From assembly GCA_027625915.1 (NCBI GenBank), contig JANTQA010000072.1:2480001-2544000 (forward strand): DNA of 64,000 nucleotides. The letters run 5' to 3'. The position numbers and the translations under genes are program-made. The DNA comes from Anaeramoeba flamelloides. Lineage: Eukaryota; Metamonada; Anaeramoebidae. Positions 1-11,680 of the stretch are shown piece by piece. Position 1 is the first letter of the stretch. Each line of letters opens with the position of its first letter. Below the pieces are notes generated by a model, which saw only the letters and a program-made list of their open reading frames with translations, did no database searches and was not told the origin of the DNA.

Positions 1-500
1 TATTCTCAAAAAATGATTTTAATACCAATAATTCCTTGTTTTTTATTTCCTTAATATTTGAAAAAGGATATTGACTAGTCTTTTAAATATCAAGAAATTT
101 AATATATATTTTGAATTAAATAAATGATCAATTTTTTCTCAATCTTTGAGGATTTAATATTTGATTTATTTTTATTTTATTTTTACAATAAGATTAAAGC
201 TTCAATATGATTTATTTTATAAAAACCATTGAAAATTATTAAAAAAGTGAGATTTCATTAAAATCAAAATGTTTTAAGAATTGTATTTTTCTGTTTTAGA
301 TTCAGAAAAAAAAGAATATAGATCTTTTTACTCAAAATTTCATTGGAAACAAATGAACTACTTTTTAAAAATGATTATTCATTTCTCTAAAGTTGACAAA
401 TACAGTTAAATATCAAGTTTAATTAACCACTATGGAAATAATTATACTATAACTTTTGTAAAAAAAAATTAATAAGAGTTACTAGCTACGTAAGAAAATT
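1..500 (+). repeat. Long dispersed repeat R1, copy cut by the window start
   Basis: Aligns by eye with 14140-15345 (same strand) and, reverse-complemented, with 5730-6175 and 56775-57970. The clearest shared block is around 366-407 (AAAAATGATTATTCATTTCT, then CTAAAGTTGACAA), matched almost exactly in the 56.9-kb copy on the other strand. The sequence near base 20 also matches the 57.2-kb copy, so the copy continues to the left of the window. No ORF is visible. Confidence 0.6.
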
Positions 501-1009
501 GCCAAAGATTATTAATAAGTTGAACCAAATATTATTATTTTTTCGGAAAATAGAATAGAGTTCTTCTAAATAGTTTCCATTGTCTTTTTTTAGTATTGGT
601 GAATTAAAAAAGTAAATAAGGTGAAATGTTAAAAAAAAATTCAATAAAATTTTAAAAAATATCTGGAAAAAACTTTATTTAAAAACTGAAATTATTATTT
701 TATAGTAATAATTTTTAAAATATAAATATTCAAAAAAAAGTTCCCAAATTGTTCTAAATATTTTTTAGAGTTACTTTAAAAGTTTTAATTATTTTTTATA
801 TTATATAAAATTGGAGAAGTTAATTCAATTTTATAAAAATGATCAACGAATTTGGAAAATTTTTAAGGTCATTATTACTGAAGGAAGTTTGCAAAAAAAA
901 AAACACTTTACAAACAAATACACTTACTTTGGAAATAACTCAATCTAAAAATATAGTCTTCAATTTAAATATCTGTATATATATATATATATAAATAAAT
1001 AAACTAGAT

Positions 1010-1365
1010 TCCAAAAATTTGGACACAGTTTAAACAATTGAAAGTACATCATTACTTCACTTTAAATTCAATTTGGAAAGAATTTTGATTTTACAAACAA
1101 TTTCATTTTTTGTCTTTTTTGTTTTGTTTTCATTTCCTTTTTTGCAGTTACGTAATCTGTTTCGTTAGATCTGAAAATTTTTTTTTCAAGGTTTGATAGA
1201 AGGTTAGTGTTGAGTTTGTTAAATTGGAAAATCACACAAAATTGGTAGATAGTATCTTAACATTTGATCGATCAACAATTGTTGATGAAATTTCAACAAA
1301 TTTACCAATACATTTTTTGTTCAGCTTGTTTCATTATTTTGGACACACCGGTTTTTATTTTTGAG
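1010..1365 (+). repeat. Dispersed repeat R5, copy 1
   Basis: Shares ordered blocks with 41215-41570 in an importin alpha intron: a TTACGTAAT-TG motif, then GTT-GATC-AAA, then a block with TTTGATC-ATCAA followed by AACAAATTTAC and TTTTTTGTT. A GGACACA motif occurs near both ends of this copy. It is not coding. Confidence 0.5.
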
Positions 1366-1948
1366 TTTTATATTTTTTCTTTTATTTTGATTAAAATATT
1401 GACTTATTAAAACATAAATACCGGGTTATTTAAATGTGGTTTTATATTAGGTTTGGAAAAATACAATAAATAGGGGTTTTTTTGCATATTTTTGATTTTG
1501 GATGTGTACAAAATTTTTGGAAGGGGGTTTATATATATATATATATATATAATTATCAGTGACTAGATACTTAACATATATTTATACAATTATCAAGTGA
1601 ATAATTTACACTAAAAAGTTTATTTTAAATTTTTACCTATTTTGATTGTTTAAATTCAAATAAAAGAAAAAAAAATGAGAGGATCCAAAGGAAAAAAATT
1701 TCCAAAACCTTAATACGAAAAATTAAAATATGAAAATATCGAAAAATGTATTTATTTTTATCTATTTTGAGAAAGGGGAATTAAAGAAAATTTAAAACAA
1801 AAAAGAGAAGAAGAAAAATAATTAATATATATATATATATATACAATAATATTATCATTTTCATGACCAAATAGAAACTATTAACTGTCGTTATGTTTTC
1901 CATGATTTGAAAGAATTGATTAAAATCCATGATTTCCTAAATTATTTA

Positions 1949-2196
1949 TAATTCTGGAAAAGCGCCGTTAGTTTTTTTTTTTTTGAGTTTTTATTTATTT
2001 GTGAAGTGTTCTAGGTTTTTTTTACTTTTTGAAATAAACCGAAAATTTATTAAAATTTTTTGTTTATTTCAAAAACTCAAAAAAACCTAACGAAAATCAA
2101 TTGATTTTCCCAATAAATAGAAAACTAAAAAAACCTAACGAAAATCTATTGATTTTCGAAAAAAAATAGAAAACCTCAAAAAAACCTAGAGGACTT
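1949..2196. repeat. Palindromic-module cluster I
   Basis: Begins with GCCGTTAG followed by a T run and ends CCTAGAGGACTT. The interior has a hairpin core (CTTTTTGAAATAAACCGAAA against its complement) flanked by GTGAAGTGTTCTAGG and by two CCTAACGAAAATC-ATTGATTTTC units. The same modules recur near 33130-33340 and 36480-36650. It is non-coding and would fold strongly as single-stranded DNA or RNA. Confidence 0.7.
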
Positions 2197-3344
2197 ATAA
2201 AAATAAAACAAAAAAAAGCAAGAAACATATTTACTTGAAAAAACTCTCTGTCGCTTACCGAATCCCTAATTTGAATCAGAGATTTTGACGAACCTTCTGA
2301 GAGATGCTCAATACTCTCAAGAATCAGATCTTTTCAAGAAATTATGAGGGTTTTGCTCATGTTTGTATTCAGGTTGAGATTTAAATTGTTCGGATTATTT
2401 TCCAAAAAATTGGTATATATATATATATGAATCATTACATCATTTTATCATTCTAATTACTTCTCTATGGACTTTTGGACAAATGGCCAACAATCAGAAA
2501 TAGTGTGATGGTGAGGAATTGAATCTCCAATCTTAGTGTTGAAGATTGAAAGCTATACTCTGTATTCAGTAAATAAATGATAGTTTGTCGAAGAAAATAT
2601 CAATCTGAAAGTCAATTTTTTTATTGACAATAATGGGTCTTGAAATTTAATAGGATAAAATCTCGGTTGATTATTGTTTTTAAATTCTCAATAATCCTTT
2701 CATTTAGAATTGTGAGTTATCTTTAAGGAATAACCATAAAGTGACCAAACAAATAAAGTTAGTACAAACTACATTCTATCTCTTTGTAAACCCCTATTTC
2801 TCAAAGAAAAATTGAAAATCAATTCAAAATTTTTTTCATTTGTTTTCTACTACCAATCTTTCGATTATTCACCTCAAAAATGTAAAAATCAAATCTAACA
2901 CAAAAGAAAGTTCAAAAAAAGCAAATTATGATTAATTAAAATTGACTCTTTGAATTCTTTTACACAAAGACCAACCCAAAAATTTTTGAAAATATTTCCC
3001 ACAACAACCACAAATCTCTATTTGTTACAAAATAAAGATAATTCTCAACTTGGTTTCAACTGAGTCACTTTATGATTCAAGTGTTCTCCTACTTGATTCT
3101 CAATAAAAAATTAAGGTTAAAAATACTCATTTTTTCAAATTTCAAATCAAAACAAAAAAATAACTTTTTCAATTTTATTCCAAAGATAGTTTTTATAGTT
3201 CCACAAATTTTCGCCCAAAAAACAAAAAGTTTTTGTTTTGACAACCAATTGCCATCCCAAAAAAAAAAGATCTTTTTTAAAGATAAAGATACCTCCTTTA
3301 ACAACTCAAAAAAAAAAAAAAAACAATTAGAACAATCTCAATAG

Positions 3345-6300
3345 ATGAGCACTGAGAAAAACAATAACAAAGAAGAAAATCCAGAAATCCTAGGAGAACA
3401 ATTACAAAAAGAAACAGAAGAATATGTTCTTTCCAAAATCAAATTAGCACAAGAAGAGAGCCATACGTTTTTTGATCTCTCTGGCTTAGCACTGAAAACG
3501 CTCACTTCTGAAATTGGCACTTTACAAGATCTCCAATGGCTGTGCCTGAATGAAAATTTATTGTCCAAACTCCCATCATCAATTTGTCAATTAAGCAATT
3601 GCTCCATCATTTGTGCACACAAAAATAATTTAACATCCATCCCAGCTGAGATCGGGCAAATTGTAACATTAACCTTACTCAATTTTAGTGAGAATTTGAT
3701 TGAATCGATCCCACCACAAATAGGCACATTAACACGTCTCACAGAACTTGATCTTTCTGCTAATTTAATCAAAGCCTTACCAAAGGAGATTGGAAAACTT
3801 TCTTCTTTAGAGTGCCTCGCGATTTCAGAAAATATGCTAACAAATTTGCCTTCTTCTTTCGCGCAATTAACAAATTTGCAGCAATTGGACATTTCCGCGA
3901 ACCGCTTTCAACATTTGCCTCAAGCTTTAATTTCGTTACCAAACCTTTATGAATTAATTCTTGCTTTTAACTTTATTGAAGACCTTTCTCCAAATGTAAA
4001 CATTCTTTTTACTTTTTTGAGTTTTTTGACAAATTTTTTTTGTTTTGATTTTGTTTACAAATTTTTTTGTTTATTCACTTGTGATTTTTAACAAAAACTT
4101 TTTTTCTTTTCATCTGACAAGAACAAAATTAACTTTTTCAATAAACATATTACAAAAAACGAAACCAAAGTAAAATGTTTTGAAATAAATGCCTCTACAA
4201 GAAAAGATTTAAAATAGAATGTAGCTCCCACCAATTATCGCAAAATCAATAAAAAAATAATGTTTGGATTCAAAATTAAACTTTTTCTGTTTTAAGGGAG
4301 TACCAACACCAAAATTGAACTACTGTTAATTTCAAAATAAAAAGATCAAAAATTCCATTCAGCTTTCCAAAAAAAATCAACTGCTTAAGAATTAAAAATA
4401 AATCATCAAAGTTCCCAATTCATAAGGACGTAAATGATTTCATCATCTTGAAAGATTATTGAAAATTTTGAAAATAACATGATTTATGAACATTTTTTTG
4501 GAAAACTGAATGAAAATTTTGTTCAATTTATTTTGAAACGAAGAGTATGTGAGAGTTTATAAAAAAGTTTCATTTGTTAATAATTTCCTTTTTTTAAGAA
4601 TCAAACTTTTAAAAATATAACTCTTCACCATTTATTAGAATGATGATTTATTGAAATTACATTTGTTCTAATTAAGATAAAATCAATCAAAAAACAGAAT
4701 AAAAATATCATTTTCCAAATACATAACAAACCTCCTTTAAACTTTCATTGTTTTTGCGAAATATGGAAATCTGCTTCGAATTATTAAACGATTAAATGAT
4801 TGTTCTAGAGACACCGCTTTAATGAACTTTAGTAATGTTGATTACAGAGTTCATAAAAAAATCGGTTATTTATTAGAAAAAAATAACTCGAAATAAACTT
4901 TGTTTCAGTAAAAGGGGAGTATCCAAAAAAAAAACATTTTTTTTTTTTTATTATTGAAGAAGTGTAAATTACACTCTAAATACCCTTTTACTTAAATTCC
5001 CTTTCAGAAATTTAAGCGTAAAATCATAGATTCCACGATTATTAATTAATGAAAATAATTTCAAACTGTTTGATTTGAAATTAATTCATTAAGATTTTTT
5101 TTTTTTTAATTTGTTATGGAATATTAATCTATCTTTTTCATAGGAAGGACTTAGATCCATAAAAAATGATCAATATTTTCAATAAAAAAACATTTTTTTT
5201 TCAAATATCAATTATTTTTTATAATTGGCCTTTGAAGAACAAATAAGAAATAAGTAGAATAATGTAGGTCAAAGAATAGTTGATATCTGTCTGAAATAAA
5301 ACTAAAAAATCAATATATTTTCTTAAAAATTGAAAAACTCAAATTCTTAGTTCTCTATTAAGAAAAAACAACAATGTTCATTTTGATCTTAAATTAAAGA
5401 TCCAAATAAAATTCCAATAGAAATCAAAACGATTTCTTTACAATCTTTTTAACTGTTTTAATAACATTAAAAGAACATTTTTTTACCTAATGGCTATCGA
5501 TCTTGCAATAAAAAAAAATTTGCAAAGGAATTAGGTTTTGAAATTAAAAAACTCGAAAAAAAAAAAAGTAAAAATGTGCAAAAATGTGAAAAAAAGATTT
5601 CAATTTTGAAATTTAAAAAATAAATTTTTTTTCTAATACCCATTCAAACCCTCTAAACACATGTAATTCACCCCCTACAACTGGTTCCCTTTGACTGGAA
5701 AATGGTTTATTATAACTCGCCACTTATTAATTGGCCTTCTTAATGGACCAGCAACTCTTATTTATTCACCCCCCCCCAAAGGCAATGGAATAATTATTTT
5801 CACAAGGATACAATTAAACTCGATAAATAACCCCATTTTATCAACTTTAGGGAACTGGGTTATCATTTTTAAAAAGAATTAATTTTTCCCAATTAATTTT
5901 CAGAAAAAGATCTGATATCCTTTTTGTTTGGATTTTTTGGATAGAAAAAAGAAAAAGAAAAAATTTCAAAAACCTTTTTATTTTTATGAAATCTCACTTT
6001 TAGTAATTTCTGTGGGTTTGTATGAAACAAATAACATTGAAACCATAATCTTATTTTAAAAAATTCCAAGAAAAATAAAGAATTTTTTTAATCATTGAAG
6101 ATTAGAAAAAATCATTGGTCTTTTATTTTATTTTCAATATTTTATTAAATTTCTTGGAATTAAAATGATAAATTAGGGTTAGGTTAGGAAATTAATTTCC
6201 CATTTCAAAATCAAATAAAATAAAAAGAGAAAATTTTGACTTTATGATTGCTACCCCCTGAAGGGTTATTTATATTTTATACACTTTTAATACTACCCCA

Positions 6301-9300
6301 TAAGTAACAAAATATTTATTCACTTAAAAGAATGTTGATTCAAGGGATTTTGTTAAAATTTAAATTTTAGGTTGTTTTTCGAAAATTTCCAGTTTGGGAA
6401 AAGGTCTCTTTGTAAAAATTTTAGTTCTTTGACTTTTTCTTTTTATGGAACTGTTCCTTCCATAAGATGATTATAAAAAAATAAGAACTTTCCTTTCAAC
6501 TATTGCTAAATCCAATTCTTTGTCGTTTGACTTTTCTTTTTTGAATTATCTTATTATGGGGGGGGGGGGAGTTTAAAAGCAACTGTTTATCGGTTTGATT
6601 TGTGAAGTTGTTCTTTTATAAATACAAAACTTCCATTTTCAATCTCTACACAATGCTTATTTCAATGGAAAGGATATTTTTTTTATTTTGTTAATCTTAT
6701 GTTTTTATTTTTGAAGGGATTTCCAAAGAAAAAGATACATTTAATAACTGATGAAAAACCACGTAATACTTTTTTAGTTTTGGTTTAGTTTTTCTTTCTT
6801 TTTTAAGATCAATAAGTTCTTAGGGATTATCTTTTGTTTTGGGGGTTTTGTTTAAGTTAGCATTGTAAATCTGTTACTAGTAGAAACACAAATTAGAAAA
6901 TGAGAGATCAGATTGTTTTCATGTTAGATATGGTTTGGGTTATTGTACAGCTATTTCCTTATGCTCATACTTTTGAAAGTTACTGTTACTTATTTGTCTT
7001 GCAATACCCTAATAAAAAATATTTTTTATAACATCTATATATCATTTTTAGAACAAAATTTCCCTTTTACATGATGATTTTTTCAATATTTTTTGAAAAA
7101 ATATTTTTATACCAGGTTTATAACATGTTACAAATTTTATAACACATTTTATACCAAACATTTATTTTTATAAAAGTTTTTATTATAAAATTTTATAACA
7201 TTTTAAACGTTTATAACACCTTTACAACACGTTTATAACATGTTATAAAAAATTTTTTTTATTAGGGTACCAAACATAAAACTTTCTAATTTCCTTTTGG
7301 GTAACTAATTTTAAATTGGAGGTGCTGTCCTGATATTGTTAATATAGAAAAGATTTGGTCTCAGACATAAAAGGATCTTCCGAATTTGGAAATGGAATTT
7401 TTGGTTTCATTTTTTTCAATCCAAATGTAATTAAAAAATGAAAGATATATAATCTTTTTTTGAAGTTTATTTGAAACAACGTTTAGGTTTTTCAAAATTT
7501 AAAATAATAACAAATTTATTTTTATTGTTTTTATTATTATTGAAGAGAGGAGATTCAACAAAATCACTCTCCTGTTTGCCGTTAGGTTTTTTTTAATTTG
7601 AGAAATAAATCGAAATTTTATTTAATTTTCGGTTTATTTCTCAAATTAAAAAAAACCTAGGCACTCCTCGTTAGGTTTTTTTTCATTTTTATTTTTTTTA
7701 GAAAATCAAGAGATTTTTGAAACAAAAACAAAAAGTGAAAAAAAATGCCGTTAGCTTTTCCGGAATTTAAAAGAATAGAGCAAAATCAAAGATTTTACTC
7801 TATTCTTTAAAATTCTGGAAAAGCTAGGTACTCTACGACACTTTTCGTTAGGTTTTTTTTAATATAAGAAATAGGCACTTAAAGTTAGGTTTTCCAGAAT
7901 TTAAAAGAATAGAGCGAAATCAAAGATTTTACTCTATTCCTTTAAATTCAGGAAAAAAAACAATTAGGTTTTTTTTAATTTCAAAAATAAAAAGAAAATT
8001 TCAAAAATTTTCTTGACTTTCAAAAATTAAAAAAAAAAAATAGGTACTCTACGGCACTTAGTGGCACTCTACGGCACTTTTCTGAAACACAAAATTTATT
8101 TTTAGAGCTTTTTACATTAACTATAATGTAAGTAAGATTATAACTCACGGAATAACTTTTCTGAAAAAAATGAAAAAGAAATAGAAAAAATATACAAACA
8201 AAAAGAAAAGTAAAAAGGATTAATCATTATTTATAAAAATTACTTGTTTTTTTTCTATTTCAAAACTTTACGAAAAACTAATGGTTTTATAAATTTATAT
8301 TTAATTTTGATTTTGAATTTAATTAACAACTTTTTTTCAAAATTTTTTATTTATTAATCAAAGATATTTGAGTAATCCATCAATTTCAACATTTTAAAAT
8401 TCAGGACAGTAACTAATTATTTAAATAGATGTTATTATGTAATAAAAAAAAATCCAAATAAATTGTATCATTTCTGTTTAAAATATGAACAGAAAGAAAT
8501 AATTGGAAATATTGATCATTTTTTCTGGTTACGCAAACTCTGAAAAAGATAGATCAATATTTCTAAGCACATTAAACGAAATAAATCTCAAGGAATTAAT
8601 TTTAAACCAAGACAATTTTGAATGTTATTTCCATTGGTCAATAATAGTGAAATCTATGAATCCAGGCTTAAATTTCTGAAAGAGAATTCAAGTAAAAGGT
8701 CATCTAGAATGTAATTTTCACTTCTTCAATAATAAAACAAAAATAAAATAATTAATAACTTTTTTTCCTTTTTATATTTTTATTTTTCTTATATACCCAT
8801 TATAAATTTAATTAATAACAAATTATTTTTATATCAATAGATCGGAAAATTAAAAACAATTAAAGTATTATATTTAAATGATAATCAATTTAAAAAAATA
8901 CCAATTGAATTAACACATTTAACTGAACTTGAAGAATTATCTTTGGCGAATAATAAATTACAAACGTTGCCTGATGAATTTGGAAATATGATTTCACTAT
9001 ACCATTTATATTTAGATAATAACCAATTAAATAAATTGCCAAAAACAATAGGAAATTTAAAAACGTTAGATTTACTTTGGGTGAATGCAAATAATTTACT
9101 TGAAATTCCAAAAACAATTTCAAATCTAACGAATTTAAATAGTCTCAAGTTAAATGATAATAAATTAAAAAAAATACCAATGGAATTATCAAACTTAATT
9201 TCATTAACCGAATTAAATCTATGTAATAATCCAGATCTTGATATACCAATTGAAATTGGTACAATACCATCATTAATTGAATTAAACATATCACAGAAAC

Positions 9301-11207
9301 AATTAATGAAAATTTCAAATAAATTTAAAGAATTTCCACAACTAAAAAAAGTTTTTTCAAGTATTTCTGAAAATCATATTCAAATTTCAAATCAACTTTC
9401 AAAATCAAATTCAAAAATCAATTTAATTAAAAATAGGGGAAAGAATACAAATAAGAATATAAAAAAACAAAATGGTCCAAACAATACAAATAACGGAAAG
9501 AAAAAGAAAATTCAAAATCAAAATATAAATATTGAAGAAAAAGAATTATCAAAATCAAATGTAATGAGGGTAAAAAACAAAGATATTTATAATGTTGTTG
9601 CAAACATAATAAAATCACCAAAAAAAAATCCAGATCTAATGTGGATTATACCAAACAACAATAACAACAACAATGACGACGACGACGACAACAACAGCAG
9701 CAGCAGCAGCAACAGCAACAATCAAAATGTACGACTTTATTTATCACAATCATCTCCTATTAAAATTCAACAAAGAAAAACAATTAATTTCACAAATAAA
9801 GTCAATAAAAAAAGTGAAAAGGAAATTCAAAATGACTTTAGACATTCAGTATCTACATCCTCTTCGATGAATAAATCATTCAATAGATTAAAACACCAAA
9901 CTGCTTATAAGCAATATTCATCTGACAAAAAAATAACCACTGGTGAATTAGTACCAATTTTATTTAATATTTTAGGAAATAGTCAAAATAATCAAAAACA
10001 CCAATCAAAAATAAAATCCATATCAAATGATAATAACAATAATAATAGTAGTAGTAGTAGTGACGATGATAATAATGATGATAATAGTAGTAGTAGTAGG
10101 AATAGTAATAGTAACAATGGTGGAAATAATAACAATAAGCAGAAGAATAAAAAAAGTAAATTTACAAAAGAAGAATTAGAAAATGAATGGAAAAAAATAT
10201 TAATTGAAAAAGAAAAACTAAAAATAGAAAATGAAAAATTATTAAAATTAAAACAAGAAATTGAAGAAAAACAAGATAAACAGAAAAGCCAAAAAGAAGA
10301 TATTGAAAAATTAAGAAAAAGTGCAGAATTAAAATATGAAGAATTTCAAAAACAAGATAATACAGTCAAAATTTTAAAGCAAGTCGTTCAGCAATCCCAT
10401 AATGAAATTGACCCGGATGAAATACAAGATTTGGAGGAGATCGGTTTTGGGGCATTTGGCAAAGTATTTAGATCAATGTGGAGAGGCAAAGAGGTCGCTG
10501 TGAAAAGAATAAAATCCGAATATGTACAGGGTGAATATTTTGAGGAATTTAAAAGAGAAGTTTTGGTTTTGAGTAGAACAAGACACCCAAACATCGTGCT
10601 ATTTATGGGCGCATGTACAAAGCATCCAAATATCTTCTTAGTGACAGAATATTGCTCTAATTGCGATCTTTATAAAAGTTTAAAAAATCCAGAATTTTTA
10701 AACACAAAAAGGGAAAAAATAAGAGTAGCCAGGGATATTGCATTAGGAATGAACTATTTGCATTTAACAAAACCTGAATTCATTATACACAGAGATTTAA
10801 AATCTTCAAATGTGCTGATCGATGAATATGGCGTTTCAAAGGTTGCAGATTTTGGCTTATCTAGAATAAGAGAGGAATCTGCTCGGCTCACGGGGATGCG
10901 TGGATCGCCTTGCTGGATGGCTCCAGAAATGTTTAAAAATGAAGGGTCTTATTCCGAAAAGGTGGACGTCTATTCCTACGGTATCGTTTTATGGGAAATT
11001 TGGACAAAGGAGTTCCCATATAAGGGGATGAAAGACCCCTTCCAAATCGCTTTTAATGTGTTGTTTCATAATTTAAGACCCACAGTCGGGAAAGTTGAAA
11101 ATGAAGAATGGAAAAATTTAATTGAAAAATGTTGGGATAAAAATTTTCAAAATCGTCCTTCTTTTACAGAAATTTTAGAAATTTTAGATGAATTTTCGAA
11201 GGATTAA
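3345..11207 (+). CDS. LRR-TKL serine/threonine protein kinase (two exons)
   Basis: Exons 3345-3995 and 8841-11207 join in phase 0 to give about 1005 aa. An in-frame stop immediately precedes the ATG. Residues ~40-385 are about a dozen leucine-rich repeats of the LxxLxxLPxxIGxL type; the splice rejoins one repeat seamlessly (SPN|IGKLKTIKVL). Two Asn/Asp/Ser runs (~488-512 and ~613-650) flank a basic linker, followed by a coiled coil (~653-730). The kinase domain (~747-1001) has the glycine loop GFGAFGKV (752-759), VAVK lysine K772, αC Glu790, HRDLKSSN (Asp869), DFG (887-889) and APE (911-913), so it should be active. VLFMGACTKHPN and WEIWTKEFPY are TKL-like. No ROC/COR domain is present, so it is not a Roco/LRRK protein. 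No signal peptide or membrane span: probably a cytosolic signalling kinase with an LRR sensor or scaffold. Substrate unknown. Confidence 0.93.
4540..4870 (+). repeat. Dispersed repeat R6, copy 1
   Basis: Aligns with 25976-26345: both contain AATCAAACTTTTAAAA, then TTGAAATTACA or TGAAATTACA, then ATCA-TCAAAAA, then ATT-TTCTAGAGACACC, then TTTAATGAAC and CAGTTCAT or GAGTTCAT. Divergence is moderate. No ORF. Confidence 0.55.
4892..5711 (+). repeat. Dispersed repeat R2, copy 1, carrying an inserted R8
   Basis: Ends are inverted: ATAAACTTTGTTTCAGTAAA at the left and CCCTTTGACTGGAAAATGGT at the right, matching the ends of the 51688-52383 copy (CAGTCAAAGGG...CCCTTTGACTG). Shared internal blocks include TTTGAAGAACAAATAAGAAA and TTCTTAAAAATTGAAAAAC. 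A 235-bp R8 copy sits near the left end. It looks like a non-autonomous element with inverted ends. Confidence 0.65.
4949..5184 (+). mobile_element. R8 non-autonomous element inserted in R2
   Basis: Bounded by TTATTGAA at the left and TTCAATAA at the right, an 8-bp terminal inverted repeat. An A-run/CATTTTTTTT motif stands on both sides, consistent with a target duplication, and the R2 copy at 51.7 kb lacks this block at the same place. A second copy lies inverted at 8500-8734 in the same intron. Confidence 0.6.
5730..6175 (-). repeat. Long dispersed repeat R1, reverse copy
   Basis: The reverse complement matches 14940-15345 and 75-490, including the AAGAGTT-CTxGTCC-TTAA end near 5745 and CAATTTAAT-like and AAAGTTGATAA blocks. 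It abuts the right end of R2 and is followed by TTAGGGTTAGGTTAGG at 6173-6188. It contains a run of about nine C absent from the other copies. Confidence 0.55.
7007..7267. mobile_element. TA-flanked MITE with ~30-bp inverted ends
   Basis: The left end CCCTAATAAAAAATATTTTT and the right end AAAAATTTTTTTTATTAGGG are inverted and extend inwards through ATAACAT/ATGTTAT. A TA lies directly outside each end, which fits a TA target duplication as in Tc1/mariner and related DNA transposons. The inside is made of degenerate TTTATAACA-type repeats and has no ORF. Confidence 0.7.
7575..8090. repeat. Palindromic-module cluster II
   Basis: About six tandem imperfect palindromes of 70-80 bp. Well-bounded ones are 7581-7660, 7750-7827, 7884-7965 and 7966-8042. 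Each tends to start GTTAGGTTTT or GTTAGCTTTTCC and end with its complement reading ...CCTAG or ...GCTAGG. Spacers read GCACTCCTCG, TACTCTACGACACTTTTC and GTGGCACTCTACGGCACTT. Module 7750-7827 is a hairpin with ~33-bp arms and a short loop. Flanking sequence resembles that of cluster III. Confidence 0.75.
8500..8734 (-). mobile_element. R8 non-autonomous element, second copy (inverted)
   Basis: Its reverse complement matches 4949-5184: TTATTGAAGAAGTG at one end, then CTTTTACTTGAATTCTCTTT, CAGAAATTTAAGC, TCATAGATT, and AATATTGATCTATCTTTTTC near the other. The far terminal repeat is eroded. Confidence 0.55.
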
Positions 11208-11680
11208 TATTCTAATTTTTACGAAATTTTAGATCTTTCTTCATTCTTCTTTTTGTTCCCACTTTTCTACCTTTTCTTCTGATTATTCTTATTTGTATTC
11301 TTTATCTGATTATTTTATTATAACACTGCATTTTTTATTCATCTTGAAATTATCATTAAAAAGTTTCTTTGATTATTTATAATTAAAATAAAGATGATAA
11401 TATTTTTTGTAATTGAAATTTAAATTAAATAATAAAATAACCCTGAAATTTAAATTTTTAATTTTGATATTTTAAAAAAGTATTTTTTTTTGTATTCTTT
11501 AAAAGATGATCATTTAATAATTGGTTTGTGAATAATAACAGAAATAAAACCTCATAATTTCATTGGACCAAGTCAGAGATGAACAATTCTCTGAAATTTT
11601 CTTATCACCTTTATAAATTGAGAACATTTTGTTTCAATTACCATAAGTTTTGTAATAGTTAAAAAAAACTTCAAAAATGA

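Larger units (their letters stand above)
1..3344. other. Intergenic region upstream of the LRR kinase
   Basis: No convincing gene. The stretch holds the 3' part of a long dispersed repeat (about 1-500), a copy of a second repeat (about 1010-1365), short TA runs near 967-992, 1530-1551, 1824-1842 and 2412-2428, and a cluster of palindromes (1949-2196). The last 270 bases before the kinase ATG are low-complexity A/T-rich sequence and probably leader or promoter. Confidence 0.6.
3996..8840 (+). other. 4.8-kb intron of the LRR kinase
   Basis: Begins GTAAAC after CCAAAT and ends ATCAATAG. Joining the flanks restores the reading frame and the LRR period. It holds repeats R6, R2 with an inserted R8, reverse-strand copies of R1 and R8, a TA-flanked MITE, a palindromic cluster, and isolated runs of about nine C (near 5769) and twelve G (near 6558). 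No gene is recognised inside it. Confidence 0.85.

Noticed and set aside
3072-3344. 90-codon frame directly upstream of, and in frame with, the LRR kinase
   Set aside because: Low-complexity Lys/Phe/Asn composition, no motif, ends in a stop just before the kinase ATG; most likely leader sequence.
7575-8090. Resemblance of GTTAGGT module edges to the integron attC core (GTTRRRY) and of the arrays to gene-cassette arrays
   Set aside because: The partner end reads ACCTAGG/A rather than RYYYAAC, modules carry no cassettes, and the DNA is clearly nuclear eukaryotic with spliced genes; no integrase gene was seen.
8885-9289. 134-codon antisense frame in the kinase LRR region
   Set aside because: Shadow of the periodic LRR codons on the coding strand.
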